From Gammaproteobacteria bacterium LSUCC0096 (GTDB lineage Bacteria > Pseudomonadota > Gammaproteobacteria > Pseudomonadales > Litorivicinaceae), in NCBI GenBank assembly GCA_008087055.1, contig VIEA01000001.1:1178014-1242013 (forward strand): 64,000 bases of DNA, in the 5' to 3' direction. This document shows, piece after piece, positions 53,689 to 63,767 of the stretch. Every line of letters starts with the position of its first letter. The stretch's first letter is position 1. The notes beneath the pieces are model-generated. The model saw nothing but the letters and a program-made list of their open reading frames with translations. It was not told where the DNA came from and made no database searches. Both the position numbers and the translations under genes were made by a program.

Positions 53689-54561
53689 TTAGAAGCTATA
53701 AGAAAGACCTAATGCAGTAGTAGAAGGCTTTGTTGAAGCTGTGTCATCGTTAGATGATTCAACAAATGCAGTGACGCCGCCACCAAGGCTCTGGTGAATA
53801 CCGATGACAGTTTGATCTACAGTTTTAGCTGAACCATCAGCTTTCGTAGATTTCTTACCTGCCGCGAACGTTGTGTCACCCATCGAGTAAGTGAGTGTAG
53901 CAGCAGTATAGTCTGTCTTGGTACCGGCTACGTCAGCTTCGTTCATTTCATACATAGCTCCAAGCCCACCTACAGAATAGGTGATTTGTGCAAACGTGTT
54001 ATCGGTAGTGCCTACAGACTCAATCGCGTATGCAATTGAAGCTGGGCCAAACGAATAGCGCGCACCAAAGCCTGACAAATCGCCTGACACTTGGTTAGCA
54101 GAATCTTCAGAAACAGTACCTTCCTTAGGCGAATGAGCGACGACGACGGTCAAACCTTCTGCTAAAGATGGCAACGTCCAGTTGATTGATGCGTCATTTG
54201 CGCCCGCACCAACTTTGTTGTTACCGATGAAGAAAATATCGCCTTTATCGAACGAATCGATCGCACCACTTTCATCACCAATGGCTAGCTTGCCGAAATC
54301 TCCAGCAAGAGTAATAGAGTTTCCGCCGTCGTTACCGCCGGCACCTTGGATATTTAGGTCTGTAGTTACAGTCACACCACCTGCAATTTCAGTAGTAGCT
54401 GTAATTTTAACAGCACTTTCTTCAACAACTGACTCGGTTGTTGTTGTAGATGTTTCGGCATCTGAGTATGCGAGCTCTGTAAAACCAGAAACGGTCACTT
54501 CAGCAGCAAAGGCTGGAGCTACGAATGCAGTTGCAACTGCAGCAGCAATAATTTTTTTCAT
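53689..54561 (-). CDS. Gram-negative porin
   Basis: An outer-membrane beta-barrel of about 290 residues. The signal peptide is MKKIIAAAVATAFVAPAFA with a cleavage site before AEVTV, and the chain ends with LGLSYSF, the terminal Phe recognised by the BAM machinery. The mature part has alternating hydrophobic and polar residues and many Gly, Thr and Asp, typical of porins. I start it at the ATG at 54561, with AGGGA about 8 bases upstream; the ATG or alternative start at 54576 is less likely. It probably allows diffusion of small solutes. It is a monocistronic gene, ended by the terminator at 53627-53651. Confidence 0.9.
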   Translation of the reverse strand: MKKIIAAAVATAFVAPAFAAEVTVSGFTELAYSDAETSTTTTESVVEESAVKITATTEIAGGVTVTTDLNIQGAGGNDGGNSITLAGDFGKLAIGDESGAIDSFDKGDIFFIGNNKVGAGANDASINWTLPSLAEGLTVVVAHSPKEGTVSEDSANQVSGDLSGFGARYSFGPASIAYAIESVGTTDNTFAQITYSVGGLGAMYEMNEADVAGTKTDYTAATLTYSMGDTTFAAGKKSTKADGSAKTVDQTVIGIHQSLGGGVTAFVESSNDDTASTKPSTTALGLSYSF

Positions 54562-54613
54562 TTGAGATTCCCTCATTAAACAGTTTTAAAGGTTACTTAA
54601 GTATCCTCTTTTG

Positions 54614-54650
54614 TCTGGGTTGCCCCAGAGGTAGGTAAGCTAGCCCTACC
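54614..54650 (-). promoter_or_regulatory. Two small hairpins in the porin 5' leader
   Basis: About 50-90 bases upstream of the porin start lie two short perfect inverted repeats. The first is TCTGGG (54614-54619) and CCCAGA (54624-54629) with a four-base loop; the second is GGTAGG (54630-54635) and CCTACC (54645-54650) with a nine-base loop. They would form in the leader RNA if the promoter lies further upstream. Leader structures of porin mRNAs are often targets of small RNAs, but no evidence of this is available here. No convincing -35/-10 pair was identified. Confidence 0.4.
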
Positions 54651-55199
54651 GAGGCGTGTCATCCAATTGGATTTCCACGGGACATACGGTAACCAAACCG
54701 TCACGATTGAACAACCGTGGGCCAACAAGCTCTGAATATGAGACAAGGCTCCTTATGTCACGTGAAAATAAATTTTTTTCCAAATTCACGGAACTTTTTG
54801 AGCGAAATTTCGTCGTGTGTTTTTCGACTGTTTTCCGAGGAGATTTTCTCACCTGGAAATTTGGATAAATAAAACGTTATAAATCAATAGGTTATAGGGT
54901 TCATTTTGCGGGTCGATTTTGACTTTCTCTTCAATGTTATTGAGCAAAGTTTGAACGATGATTTTCCGACCCCGATTCGCCGTCTCAATTTCTGCCTGAA
55001 TTTTGTCCAAATTTTCTGAGCGAGTATTAGACTAATGTCTAATAAAAAAGATAGGAACTTTTACGAAAACGGCCAATTTTTGCCGCTCTTCAAAACGGTA
55101 TCGAGAGGGCTTCGTGAGTTCAGCGCCCTAAATGATGCATAAAAATTCTCCTACGATCGGTGAATCGCCCTCTAATTCCCAGCCTCGTCACGTTATCGA
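54651..55199. other. About 550-base AT-rich noncoding region
   Basis: No gene is evident between the porin leader and hipA. The region contains the ten-base palindrome CGAAATTTCG (54803-54812) and a longer inverted repeat at 55025-55044 described separately. It presumably carries the porin promoter. Short ORFs on both strands overlap here and lack ribosome binding sites. Confidence 0.5.
55025..55044. repeat. 20-bp inverted repeat resembling the hipB operator
   Basis: Arms TATTAGAC (55025-55032) and GTCTAATA (55037-55044) are perfectly inverted around a four-base spacer TAAT. The half-site ATTAGAC also occurs in the hipB promoter palindrome (56738-56759), although there the spacing between half-sites is larger. 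It sits about 155 bases past the hipA stop and about 465 bases upstream of the porin start. A site for a dimeric regulator, possibly HipB, is the simplest guess. Confidence 0.5.
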
Positions 55200-56465
55200 T
55201 CAGATTTGAGAGGCATAATGCGCACACTGAGCATCGAGTCTCTTTGCAATTTCCTTACGTATTGGTTTGGAGACACCGAGATCCTTTGCAACTTGCTCAA
55301 AGGTCGAGACAACTTCGATGATATCCCGTATCACAGCACGGCTTTTCTCTGGTGATGCATACGATGCACGCTCACCAAGTCTTTCGAGCACTTCCACTGG
55401 CGGCCGGTCGCCATGACCATGAAAAGCCGTAGAGTGTTCGTTGTATGGATGCGGGCTAAATGTCAGATCGTAGGCTGGTGACAAATCCCATCGGCCTCCA
55501 TCATTTTGTAAAAATGAATGATTTTTAGCGTGATCATCTTGGTTGCAGACCAATAGATTAAATACAGCACGTCTGTACATCAGTTGGCCACGTGCTGGAG
55601 ACTGACAAAGTTCACGAGCGCACTGGATTAGGTCTGCATAGTCAAGGCTTGGCATCCGAAAATCTGCATCCAGCAATCCACTGGCTGTTGCCACATGCAG
55701 GCGCCCGGTACTCGTGAGGTCAAAACGTTTGACCGCAAGCCATTGGGATGCGCCGCTCGTTGATGGTGCGCCAACGAGCGTCCACTCAACTGGCTTCAGC
55801 ATCGCTTTTGCAGCAAGCGAGAGGATCGCCGCTTCACACAAACCTTCTTCATGTCGAAGAGCCCCTCTGTCTGTTGTAAATTTGACGATCCATCCTGCAT
55901 CGCCCTGACGAGGCACCAATCGAACCGACCGAAGGTCATTGTTGTCGGCATACACATGCGCTTTGGGACGCGCACCACCAGAAGATCCCACTTCCACCAG
56001 CTGATCCAATCGAATACTGTCTCGACCCGAATCGATCTCCTGAGCAGCAATACCAAGATCGCCTAATTGGACGACCCCTTCTGTTCGATCAGAATTCAAT
56101 GGCTCGGCATATTGCAGCGCTCCGATGCCGGTCATTCCCACGAGAGCCAAGCGATCCATTTGAGTGACGTGGTCTAATGAAACGCCCTGTCGACGAAACC
56201 ACCGATCCTGCAATAACAAGCCCCAACCATCAGGCAAGCTATCCGAAAATACACCATGCAGGCCATGATGCGGCTCTCGCGGTCCTTTTTGTAAACGAGT
56301 ATCCGCTTTTAAGCGAAATGGAGAGAGATTACCGAAACGCGACACATAATCGACGTCATACTGAAAGAATACACCCTGCGAATTCTGCGCCAGACGCCCG
56401 ACAGACACTATGTCGCCACTACCAAGAACACGATTGACAGACAAATCAACGACGGACTTTCGCAT
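55200..56465 (-). CDS. hipA: HipA-like serine/threonine kinase toxin
   Basis: A HipA-family protein of about 421 residues from the ATG at 56465, close to the E. coli length. The N-terminal part has the couple/HipA_N region (SVGRLAQNSQGVFFQYD); GSSGGARPKA (160-169) is the nucleotide-binding P-loop-like segment with the autophosphorylation Ser; NQDDHAKN (308-315) carries the catalytic Asp and metal-binding Asn; AYDLT (331-335) is the DFG-like magnesium site. HipA phosphorylates glutamyl-tRNA synthetase in E. coli and halts growth. The kinase residues look intact. The gene overlaps the upstream antitoxin by 20 bp, and the pair should be co-translated. Confidence 0.92.
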   Translation of the reverse strand: MRKSVVDLSVNRVLGSGDIVSVGRLAQNSQGVFFQYDVDYVSRFGNLSPFRLKADTRLQKGPREPHHGLHGVFSDSLPDGWGLLLQDRWFRRQGVSLDHVTQMDRLALVGMTGIGALQYAEPLNSDRTEGVVQLGDLGIAAQEIDSGRDSIRLDQLVEVGSSGGARPKAHVYADNNDLRSVRLVPRQGDAGWIVKFTTDRGALRHEEGLCEAAILSLAAKAMLKPVEWTLVGAPSTSGASQWLAVKRFDLTSTGRLHVATASGLLDADFRMPSLDYADLIQCARELCQSPARGQLMYRRAVFNLLVCNQDDHAKNHSFLQNDGGRWDLSPAYDLTFSPHPYNEHSTAFHGHGDRPPVEVLERLGERASYASPEKSRAVIRDIIEVVSTFEQVAKDLGVSKPIRKEIAKRLDAQCAHYASQI

Positions 56466-56727
56466 TGGCAAGCACCTCCTCAATCGACTTTGGCATGGAT
56501 TCAGCATCACACAATGCTCTCAGGCGGTTCAGGTCATCCAGGGTCTCCCACAACAAACACAACTGACGGAAAGAGATCTCGCCGGTTAACTCAAATCGCT
56601 TAATTGTTGGTGCGGGAACGGCACTACGCTCCGCCAACGCTTCGCGAGACAACTTCTGCGCTCGACGCAGCGAGCGAATATGCCCAGCGATTTCCCGTTG
56701 AATTTGTGCGCTTGTAAGAAAATTCAT
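56446..56727 (-). CDS. hipB: HipB-like XRE-family antitoxin
   Basis: A small helix-turn-helix protein of about 93 residues. The XRE DNA-binding part reads IRSLRRAQKLSREALAERSAV followed by PAPTIKRFELTGEISF (key residues the glutamine-like recognition helix around PAPTIKRFE). The C-terminal region (LLWETLDDLNRLRALCD) is helical. It should bind HipA and repress the operon. I start it at the ATG at 56727; a TTG at 56736 would add three residues. The putative operator is only about 10-30 bases upstream. Confidence 0.88.
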   Translation of the reverse strand: MNFLTSAQIQREIAGHIRSLRRAQKLSREALAERSAVPAPTIKRFELTGEISFRQLCLLWETLDDLNRLRALCDAESMPKSIEEVLANAKVRR

Positions 56728-56737
56728 AGACACCAAT

Positions 56738-56763
56738 ATTAGACAACATATTATCTAATTATA
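56738..56763 (-). promoter_or_regulatory. hipBA promoter -10 box and palindromic operator
   Basis: On the minus strand a perfect TATAAT box (56763-56758) lies 31-36 bases upstream of the hipB start. It overlaps the right arm of an inverted repeat ATTAGA (56738-56743), ten bases, TCTAAT (56754-56759). No good -35 box is visible at 16-18 bases. A repressor on the palindrome would block the -10 box, the usual HipB autoregulation design. E. coli HipB sites differ in sequence and spacing, so the match is to the design, not the motif. Confidence 0.65.
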
Positions 56764-56983
56764 ATTTAAATAACAGTTTTTGGATATGATAATGTCTTTC
56801 TGATGAATAATAGATCGATCCACCCGATACGTTTGGTTCAGACCGGAAGTTCTTGTCTAACTCAATGGACACATGATGCTTTGTCCATTCCACTGGACAA
56901 AAAAAGGCTAACCGTTGAGCGGGAAGCAAGAAATAAGTAATAGACACGCGGGGCACCTGCCAAATTTGCTGACGCCTCGGGAC

Positions 56984-57901
56984 CTAAGGACGATCGTCGA
57001 TCTCTTGCTCTTTCTCAGGAACCAACAGGTCATCCCGAGAAATATTCATGAGAAGAAGTGTCGCTGTGACGACATAAATCGATGAGTACGTACCCACTGC
57101 CACACCTATCGTTAAAGCGAGCGCGAAGTTATGAATCAACTCACCACCCAAGAACAGTAACGCCAATAACACCAATAAAGTCGTCATCGATGTCGCCAGT
57201 GTCCGACTGAGCGTTTGGTTGATTGAGTCATTCATGACCTTGAGTGGATCATTCGTACGCATGATCCGGAAATTCTCACGAACCCGGTCGGAAACAACAA
57301 TCGAGTCGTTCAACGAATAACCAATCACAGCGAGAACCGCTGCCAAGACAGTCAGATCGAAATCAAGACCAAAGAGCGCGAAGATACCTAGAACGATCAA
57401 TACATCGTGAATCAGTGCAATGACCGCCCCTACAGAGAATTTGAACTGGAAGCGGAACGCGACGTAGAGCATCACAATACCGAGCGCAAGCAATAGACCG
57501 AGACCACCTTGCTCTCTCAGTTCTTCACCAACAGCGGAACCCACAAACTCAGAGCGGAGTAAATCCACTTCAAAGCCCGCAGCTTGTAGCGCTGCAATGA
57601 CGTCATCACCTGCCTTCGGCGCATTGTCTTGAGCCAACCGTATGACAACGTCAGTCGGCGCCCCAAAGGCTTGGACGACCGCATCTGGGAATCCGGAATT
57701 AACCAAAATCTCACGCACTGACTCAAGCGCAGGTGCCTCAGCAAATTCAAGTTCTACTAATGAACCACCAGTGAAGTCGAGACCAAAACTCAAACCGTTC
57801 ATCGCCAGTAGGGCAATCGACGCCACAACTGCAACGATCGAGATGAGGCCTGCGATTTGCCGGCCCGCCATAAAATTAATTGAAGGAGTCGCCATACGCA
57901 T
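56984..57901 (-). CDS. secF: Protein translocase subunit SecF
   Basis: An inner-membrane protein of about 305 residues with six helices. It has the Sec signature FGLDFTGGSLVELEF, the periplasmic P4-type domain that follows, and the C-terminal helices (LIHDVLIVLGIFALFGLDFDLTVLAAVLAVIGYSLNDSIVVSDRVREN, key residues Gly-Tyr-Ser-Asn-Asp). With SecD and YajC it uses proton motive force to complete protein export. I start at the ATG at 57901, 2 bp after the secD stop; an ATG at 57895 or GTG at 57916 cannot be excluded. Confidence 0.97.
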   Translation of the reverse strand: MRMATPSINFMAGRQIAGLISIVAVVASIALLAMNGLSFGLDFTGGSLVELEFAEAPALESVREILVNSGFPDAVVQAFGAPTDVVIRLAQDNAPKAGDDVIAALQAAGFEVDLLRSEFVGSAVGEELREQGGLGLLLALGIVMLYVAFRFQFKFSVGAVIALIHDVLIVLGIFALFGLDFDLTVLAAVLAVIGYSLNDSIVVSDRVRENFRIMRTNDPLKVMNDSINQTLSRTLATSMTTLLVLLALLFLGGELIHNFALALTIGVAVGTYSSIYVVTATLLLMNISRDDLLVPEKEQEIDDRP

Positions 57902-57903
57902 AA

Positions 57904-59751
57904 TTACAGAGCCCACTTAGGAAGATGACGATGCCCAAAGAGGCCTTCAACCAATAACCGTGTCACGAGTGTTGCCGTAAAGAGTGAGGTACAGATACCA
58001 ATCGCCAAGGTAATCGCAAACCCTTTGACAGGTCCTGAACCAATTCCGGCTAAAATAATCGCTACCAGCAACGTTGTGATGTTCGAATCTAGAATCGTCA
58101 CAAACGCTCGCTCGAAACCGACGCGGATTGCTTGAGGATCGGCAAGTCCACGCGTCCGCTCTTCTCGGATTCGCGAGAAAATCAATACATTCGCATCAAC
58201 AGCCATACCGACCGTTAAAACGATACCTGCGATACCAGGCAATGTCAGAACGGCTTGGAATAAACTCATTATCGCGATCAAAAGCACCAAGTTCACAGCC
58301 AATGCAACGTTCGCGATCACACCGAAGACACGATAAAACACGATCATAAATCCCATGACCAATACAAATCCGATGATCACTGAATTCAAACCACGCTCAA
58401 TGTTTTCAGCACCGAGGCTTGGCCCAATGGTGCGTTCTTCAACAAAGTAGATGGGCGCAGCAAGCGCACCTGCACGAAGCAGCAAAGCCAGTTCCGACGC
58501 TTCACGCGAGTTATCTAATCCAGTGATACGGAACTGATTGCCTAACACGGCCTGAATCGTTGCCAGAGAAATAATGCCCTGCTCTTTGTAACGGATCTGC
58601 GTCACTTCACCAGTCTGGCGATCCACCTCATTACGGGTCCGTGACTCAATAAAGATCACAGCCATGCGGCGACCCACTGATGTTTTAGTGACATCAGCCA
58701 TGCGGCGACCACCAGATGCATCGAGGTTGATATTGACCTGAGGCATACCATTTTCATCAAAACTCGATCGTGCATCACTCACAGAATTACCGGTCGTGAT
58801 GATATCGCGCTCGAGTTGCGCGACTCGTTCATTCGCGCGGAATTTAAATTGCTGTGTCTCACGGACTGGCGTGTCCGGTAAGGCTTCTAATCTAAACTCA
58901 AGATTCGCTGTTGCTCCAAGAACGCGTTTAGCGGTCGCAGTGTCTTGGACACCCGGCAGCTCGACAACGATCCGATTACGGCCTTGGCGCTGCACCAATG
59001 GCTCAGATACACCAAGTTCGTTCACACGATTACGCAACGTCGTTAGGTTTTGACTGACCGCATAATCCTCAATATTCGTCTGCTCACCTTCAGCGAGTAG
59101 TAAATTTATAAACGCAGCCCCATCACGGTCTTCTTCACGATACGCAAAGACTCCTGAATACTCAGAGCGAATACGCTCCACACCTTGAGCTCGCGTCTCT
59201 TCATTTAAGAATCGGATTTCGATTTCACCGCCAGGTTTGACGTCGACAGAACGAAAACGGATCCGCTCTTGGCGAAGCATCTGCTTGATCTCAGAGCCAT
59301 AGGCATCGAGACGTTGCGATACAGCAGCCTCAAGATCGACTTCCATTAAGAAATGCACACCACCACGTAGGTCGAGACCTAATTTCATGGGGCTCGCTCC
59401 AATGGACTGAAGCCATTCAGGAGTGGTTGGCGCAAGATTCAACGCAACAATAAAGTCTGACCCGAGCGCCGCCTGAATCACGCTCTTGGCTTTGATTTGA
59501 GTTTCAACAGAGTCAAAACGAATGAGTGCTTGGGCACCCTCGAAATCTCGAGCAATGGGTGTGATCCCCGCATCTTTCAGTGCATCCTCGGCCCGAATGA
59601 CGTCCAATTCACCCAAGACCTCCGTCGAGCGATTTGACGTAATTTGCACAGCCGGATCATCCGGAAAACCATTAGGCAAGCCATACAGCGTACCGAGGAT
59701 GAGGGAGACGACCACGACGATCGTCTTCCAAAGTGAAAAGCGTTGAATCAC
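57904..59751 (-). CDS. secD: Protein translocase subunit SecD
   Basis: A 615-residue inner-membrane protein. It has one N-terminal helix (LWKTIVVVVSLILGTLYGLPN), the motif LGLDLRGGVHFLMEVD that begins the large periplasmic domain, the ELPGVQD region, and five C-terminal helices with GMAVDANVLIFSRIREE, in which the Asp/Arg are conserved. It starts at a GTG. The gene order queA-tgt-yajC-secD-secF is the standard one in gammaproteobacteria. The periplasmic P1 domain includes an insert with acidic and Arg residues that is within the usual range of size. Confidence 0.97.
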   Translation of the reverse strand: MIQRFSLWKTIVVVVSLILGTLYGLPNGFPDDPAVQITSNRSTEVLGELDVIRAEDALKDAGITPIARDFEGAQALIRFDSVETQIKAKSVIQAALGSDFIVALNLAPTTPEWLQSIGASPMKLGLDLRGGVHFLMEVDLEAAVSQRLDAYGSEIKQMLRQERIRFRSVDVKPGGEIEIRFLNEETRAQGVERIRSEYSGVFAYREEDRDGAAFINLLLAEGEQTNIEDYAVSQNLTTLRNRVNELGVSEPLVQRQGRNRIVVELPGVQDTATAKRVLGATANLEFRLEALPDTPVRETQQFKFRANERVAQLERDIITTGNSVSDARSSFDENGMPQVNINLDASGGRRMADVTKTSVGRRMAVIFIESRTRNEVDRQTGEVTQIRYKEQGIISLATIQAVLGNQFRITGLDNSREASELALLLRAGALAAPIYFVEERTIGPSLGAENIERGLNSVIIGFVLVMGFMIVFYRVFGVIANVALAVNLVLLIAIMSLFQAVLTLPGIAGIVLTVGMAVDANVLIFSRIREERTRGLADPQAIRVGFERAFVTILDSNITTLLVAIILAGIGSGPVKGFAITLAIGICTSLFTATLVTRLLVEGLFGHRHLPKWAL

Positions 59752-59762
59752 AGTTTATCCAA

Positions 59763-60086
59763 TTAAGCGTTTGAGTCTTTCAAAGTACCCTTTGGGAGCA
59801 ATACGGCAACCGCTGGCTTTTGCACCAATACGTCAACGCCGTCTGCGATTTCAACAGTGATCACATCGTCTGTCACTTTCGTGATTCGGCCCATCAAACC
59901 GCCACCTGTCGCAATCTCATCACCCTTCGCGAGGTTATCGATCAGGTTTTTGTGCTCTTTCGCACGCTTTTGCTGTGGACGCCACAACAAGAAATAGAAG
60001 ATGGCGATAAAGCCAACCAACATTAAGATTTGGAACATTGGATCCGGGCCAGCTGGCGCCGTATTCGCGTATGCGCTAGAAATCAT
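59763..60086 (-). CDS. yajC: Preprotein translocase subunit YajC
   Basis: A 107-residue single-span inner-membrane protein. The helix is FQILMLVGFIAIFYFLLWRPQQ, followed by the conserved cytosolic KRAKEHKNLIDNLAKGDEIATGGGLMGRI. The N-terminal alanine-rich stretch lies in the periplasm. It associates with SecD and SecF. The gap to secD is 11 bp and to tgt is 76 bp, with no obvious terminator in either. Confidence 0.95.
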   Translation of the reverse strand: MISSAYANTAPAGPDPMFQILMLVGFIAIFYFLLWRPQQKRAKEHKNLIDNLAKGDEIATGGGLMGRITKVTDDVITVEIADGVDVLVQKPAVAVLLPKGTLKDSNA

Positions 60087-60162
60087 ATCAACATCATCCA
60101 GTGAAGTTTTGAAAGTCGCGTAAAATTACAGGTTGAAGGGCATTTGAGCAACTGCGATTCGT

Positions 60163-62338
<2,176 letters not shown>

Positions 62339-62431
62339 AGGTGACCTCGCGTTGTCGAGGGCGAGAGTCTAATTTCTTTGAAAAAATAAGAAAGTGATCT
62401 CGAACAAATACTTCACTTCACCACCGTAACG

Positions 62432-62602
62432 TTAGGCATCGGATGAGTCGTTATCTAACAGCAGCTTTTCGTCTGAAATATTTTTCTGCTGTTGTGAAGG
62501 CGAAAGACCGAGGTCTAACAGGATGTCCTGAGCCAACTCTTGCGCCTTTGCAACGATCGACGGATCTTCAGTTTCTAATATTTCTTCTCGAGTTCTTGGC
62601 AT
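62432..62602 (-). CDS. Small 56-residue hypothetical protein
   Basis: An ORF of 56 codons. It starts with ATG at 62602 with AGGTG about 7 bases upstream, and ends with TAA at 62432. The protein begins MPRTREEILETEDPS and contains an amphipathic helix (IVAKAQELAQDILLDLGL), followed by a Gln/Asp-rich tail. The charge balance is acidic. It lies about 93 bases upstream of queA on the same strand, so it may share the transcript. No family is recognised. The ribosome binding site and normal composition support it as a real gene. Confidence 0.55.
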   Translation of the reverse strand: MPRTREEILETEDPSIVAKAQELAQDILLDLGLSPSQQQKNISDEKLLLDNDSSDA

Positions 62603-62702
62603 CAACGATCACCTGATACGGCAAGCTTAGATTGCGATGATACCCATTCCTATGCGTAAACGAAAATCTCTATCCTGCGAACAGAGAAAAATTACAACTA
62701 CA

Positions 62703-62726
62703 TGATAATTAAAATAAAAATTATCA
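62703..62726. repeat. AT-rich inverted repeat
   Basis: Arms TGATAATT (62703-62710) and AATTATCA (62719-62726) with an eight-base AT loop. It lies between the small ORF and the tRNA-Leu promoter on the other strand. It may be a regulator site or a weak RNA hairpin. There is no GC stem, so it is a poor terminator. Confidence 0.4.
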
Positions 62727-62811
62727 CATATAAGTAATCATCCGAATGCTCATCTCGGTTAATAAAATCAATATCGGCCACCGATAGAGCACGTATACAG
62801 CTGAAAGCAGA

Positions 62812-62839
62812 TGACAACGAAGTCCACTTTGTTTAGTAT
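62812..62839 (+). promoter_or_regulatory. Promoter of tRNA-Leu
   Basis: A -35 box TGACAA (62812-62817), a 16-base spacer and a -10 box TAGTAT (62834-62839). The segment after it (62841-62849) is CGCGTCCCG, a GC-rich discriminator as in stringently controlled stable-RNA promoters. The mature tRNA starts at 62852, which fits a short leader. Confidence 0.7.
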
Positions 62840-62851
62840 TCGCGTCCCGTT

Positions 62852-62938
62852 GCCGAAGTGGTGGAACTGGTAGACACGACGGATTCAAAATCCGTTGCCT
62901 TTGCGGGCTTGGGGGTTCGAGTCCCCCCTTCGGTACCA
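62852..62938 (+). tRNA. tRNA-Leu (anticodon CAA)
   Basis: An 87-base tRNA with encoded CCA. The acceptor arms are GCCGAAG and CTTCGGT; the anticodon stem ACGGA/TCCGT holds the loop TTCAAAA, giving anticodon CAA that reads UUG. The T-arm is GGGGG TTCGAGT CCCCC, and a long variable arm is present as in leucine tRNAs. The terminal acceptor pair is G-U rather than the usual G-C. Confidence 0.96.
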
Positions 62939-62960
62939 ATTCTCAATCAGTCAAAAGATG

Positions 62961-63767
62961 ATGCCTGTGTCAAAAGTCAGCTGCTACATCATCGCGTTCA
63001 ACGAAGCCAACAAGATTCGTCCTGCGATCGAAAGCGTTATCGAATGGGCTGATGAAGTCATCCTTTGCGATTCTCACTCGACTGATGACACCGCCAAAAT
63101 TGCAGAAGAGCTCGGCGCACGCGTTGTGCAGATTGATTTCTCAGGCTTTGGCAAATTAAGGAATGAAGCGATCGCTTCCTGCCAGTTTGAATGGATCTTC
63201 TCTCTTGATTCTGACGAACGTTGCACTCCTGAAGCGCGAGACGAAATCCTGTCCATCGTGAGACGTAATGATCCAGCCGGTCCAGTGGCTTATTTCATGC
63301 CACGCAAGAACTATCTTCTTGGTCGCTGGGTTAAACATTCAGGCTGGAACCCAGACTATCGCCAGCCACAACTGTTTCGCCAAGGGCGTCTGAGTTATAC
63401 GCTCGAAGAAGTCCATGAAGGCTTTATCTGTGATGGTCCAATCGGTCATTTAACACAGCCAATTTGGCAATTCCCTTTTGAGAATCTTGAACAGATGCTT
63501 CATAAAGCGCAGCGCTATTCGACGCTTGGCGCACAAAAATTGCTACGCAAAAACAAACGTGGCGGCATGGGTCCTGCCCTAATGCATGGTCTCTCCATGT
63601 TCCTGAAAATCTATGTATTAAAAAGTGGCTGGCGCGATGGCCGTGCCGGATTTGCCATTGCGATCGGCGGATTTATCGGTGCGTTCTATAAATATGCGAA
63701 ACTAGCGGAATTACAAAACGACTGGACTGAACCAACCATGCCAAAAGTGGGCAAGCCAGACTCATGA
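62961..63767 (+). CDS. WaaE/KdtX-like GT2 glycosyltransferase
   Basis: A GT2 glycosyltransferase of about 268 residues. It has VSCYIIAFNEANKIRPAIES, WADEVILCDSHSTDDT, WIFSLDSDERCTPE (metal site) and the C-terminal PALMHGLSMFLKIYVLKSGWRDG. This is close to the LPS-core WaaE/KdtX group, whose members add a glucose or similar sugar to the inner core. The start is the ATG at 62961 (or the one at 62958); an upstream in-frame start would lie inside the tRNA. It overlaps the next gene by ATGA, so the two are translationally coupled. Confidence 0.86.
   Translation: MPVSKVSCYIIAFNEANKIRPAIESVIEWADEVILCDSHSTDDTAKIAEELGARVVQIDFSGFGKLRNEAIASCQFEWIFSLDSDERCTPEARDEILSIVRRNDPAGPVAYFMPRKNYLLGRWVKHSGWNPDYRQPQLFRQGRLSYTLEEVHEGFICDGPIGHLTQPIWQFPFENLEQMLHKAQRYSTLGAQKLLRKNKRGGMGPALMHGLSMFLKIYVLKSGWRDGRAGFAIAIGGFIGAFYKYAKLAELQNDWTEPTMPKVGKPDS

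Noticed and set aside
54646-54868. Overlapping short ORFs on both strands upstream of the porin
   Set aside because: Low-complexity, no ribosome binding site, in the leader/promoter region of the porin.
55796-56066. Out-of-frame ORFs over hipA
   Set aside because: They are shadows of the strong HipA reading frame.
56759-56956. Minus-strand ORF of 65 codons between secF and hipB
   Set aside because: It overlaps the hipBA promoter and has no ribosome binding site or recognisable sequence.
62724-62939. Minus-strand ORF over the tRNA-Leu gene beginning with a PKGGLEPPSP-like peptide
   Set aside because: This peptide is the well-known false translation antisense to leucine tRNA genes.
62895-62957. 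Upstream in-frame start for the WaaE-like glycosyltransferase
   Set aside because: It lies inside the mature tRNA; the ATG at 62961 fits the family start.
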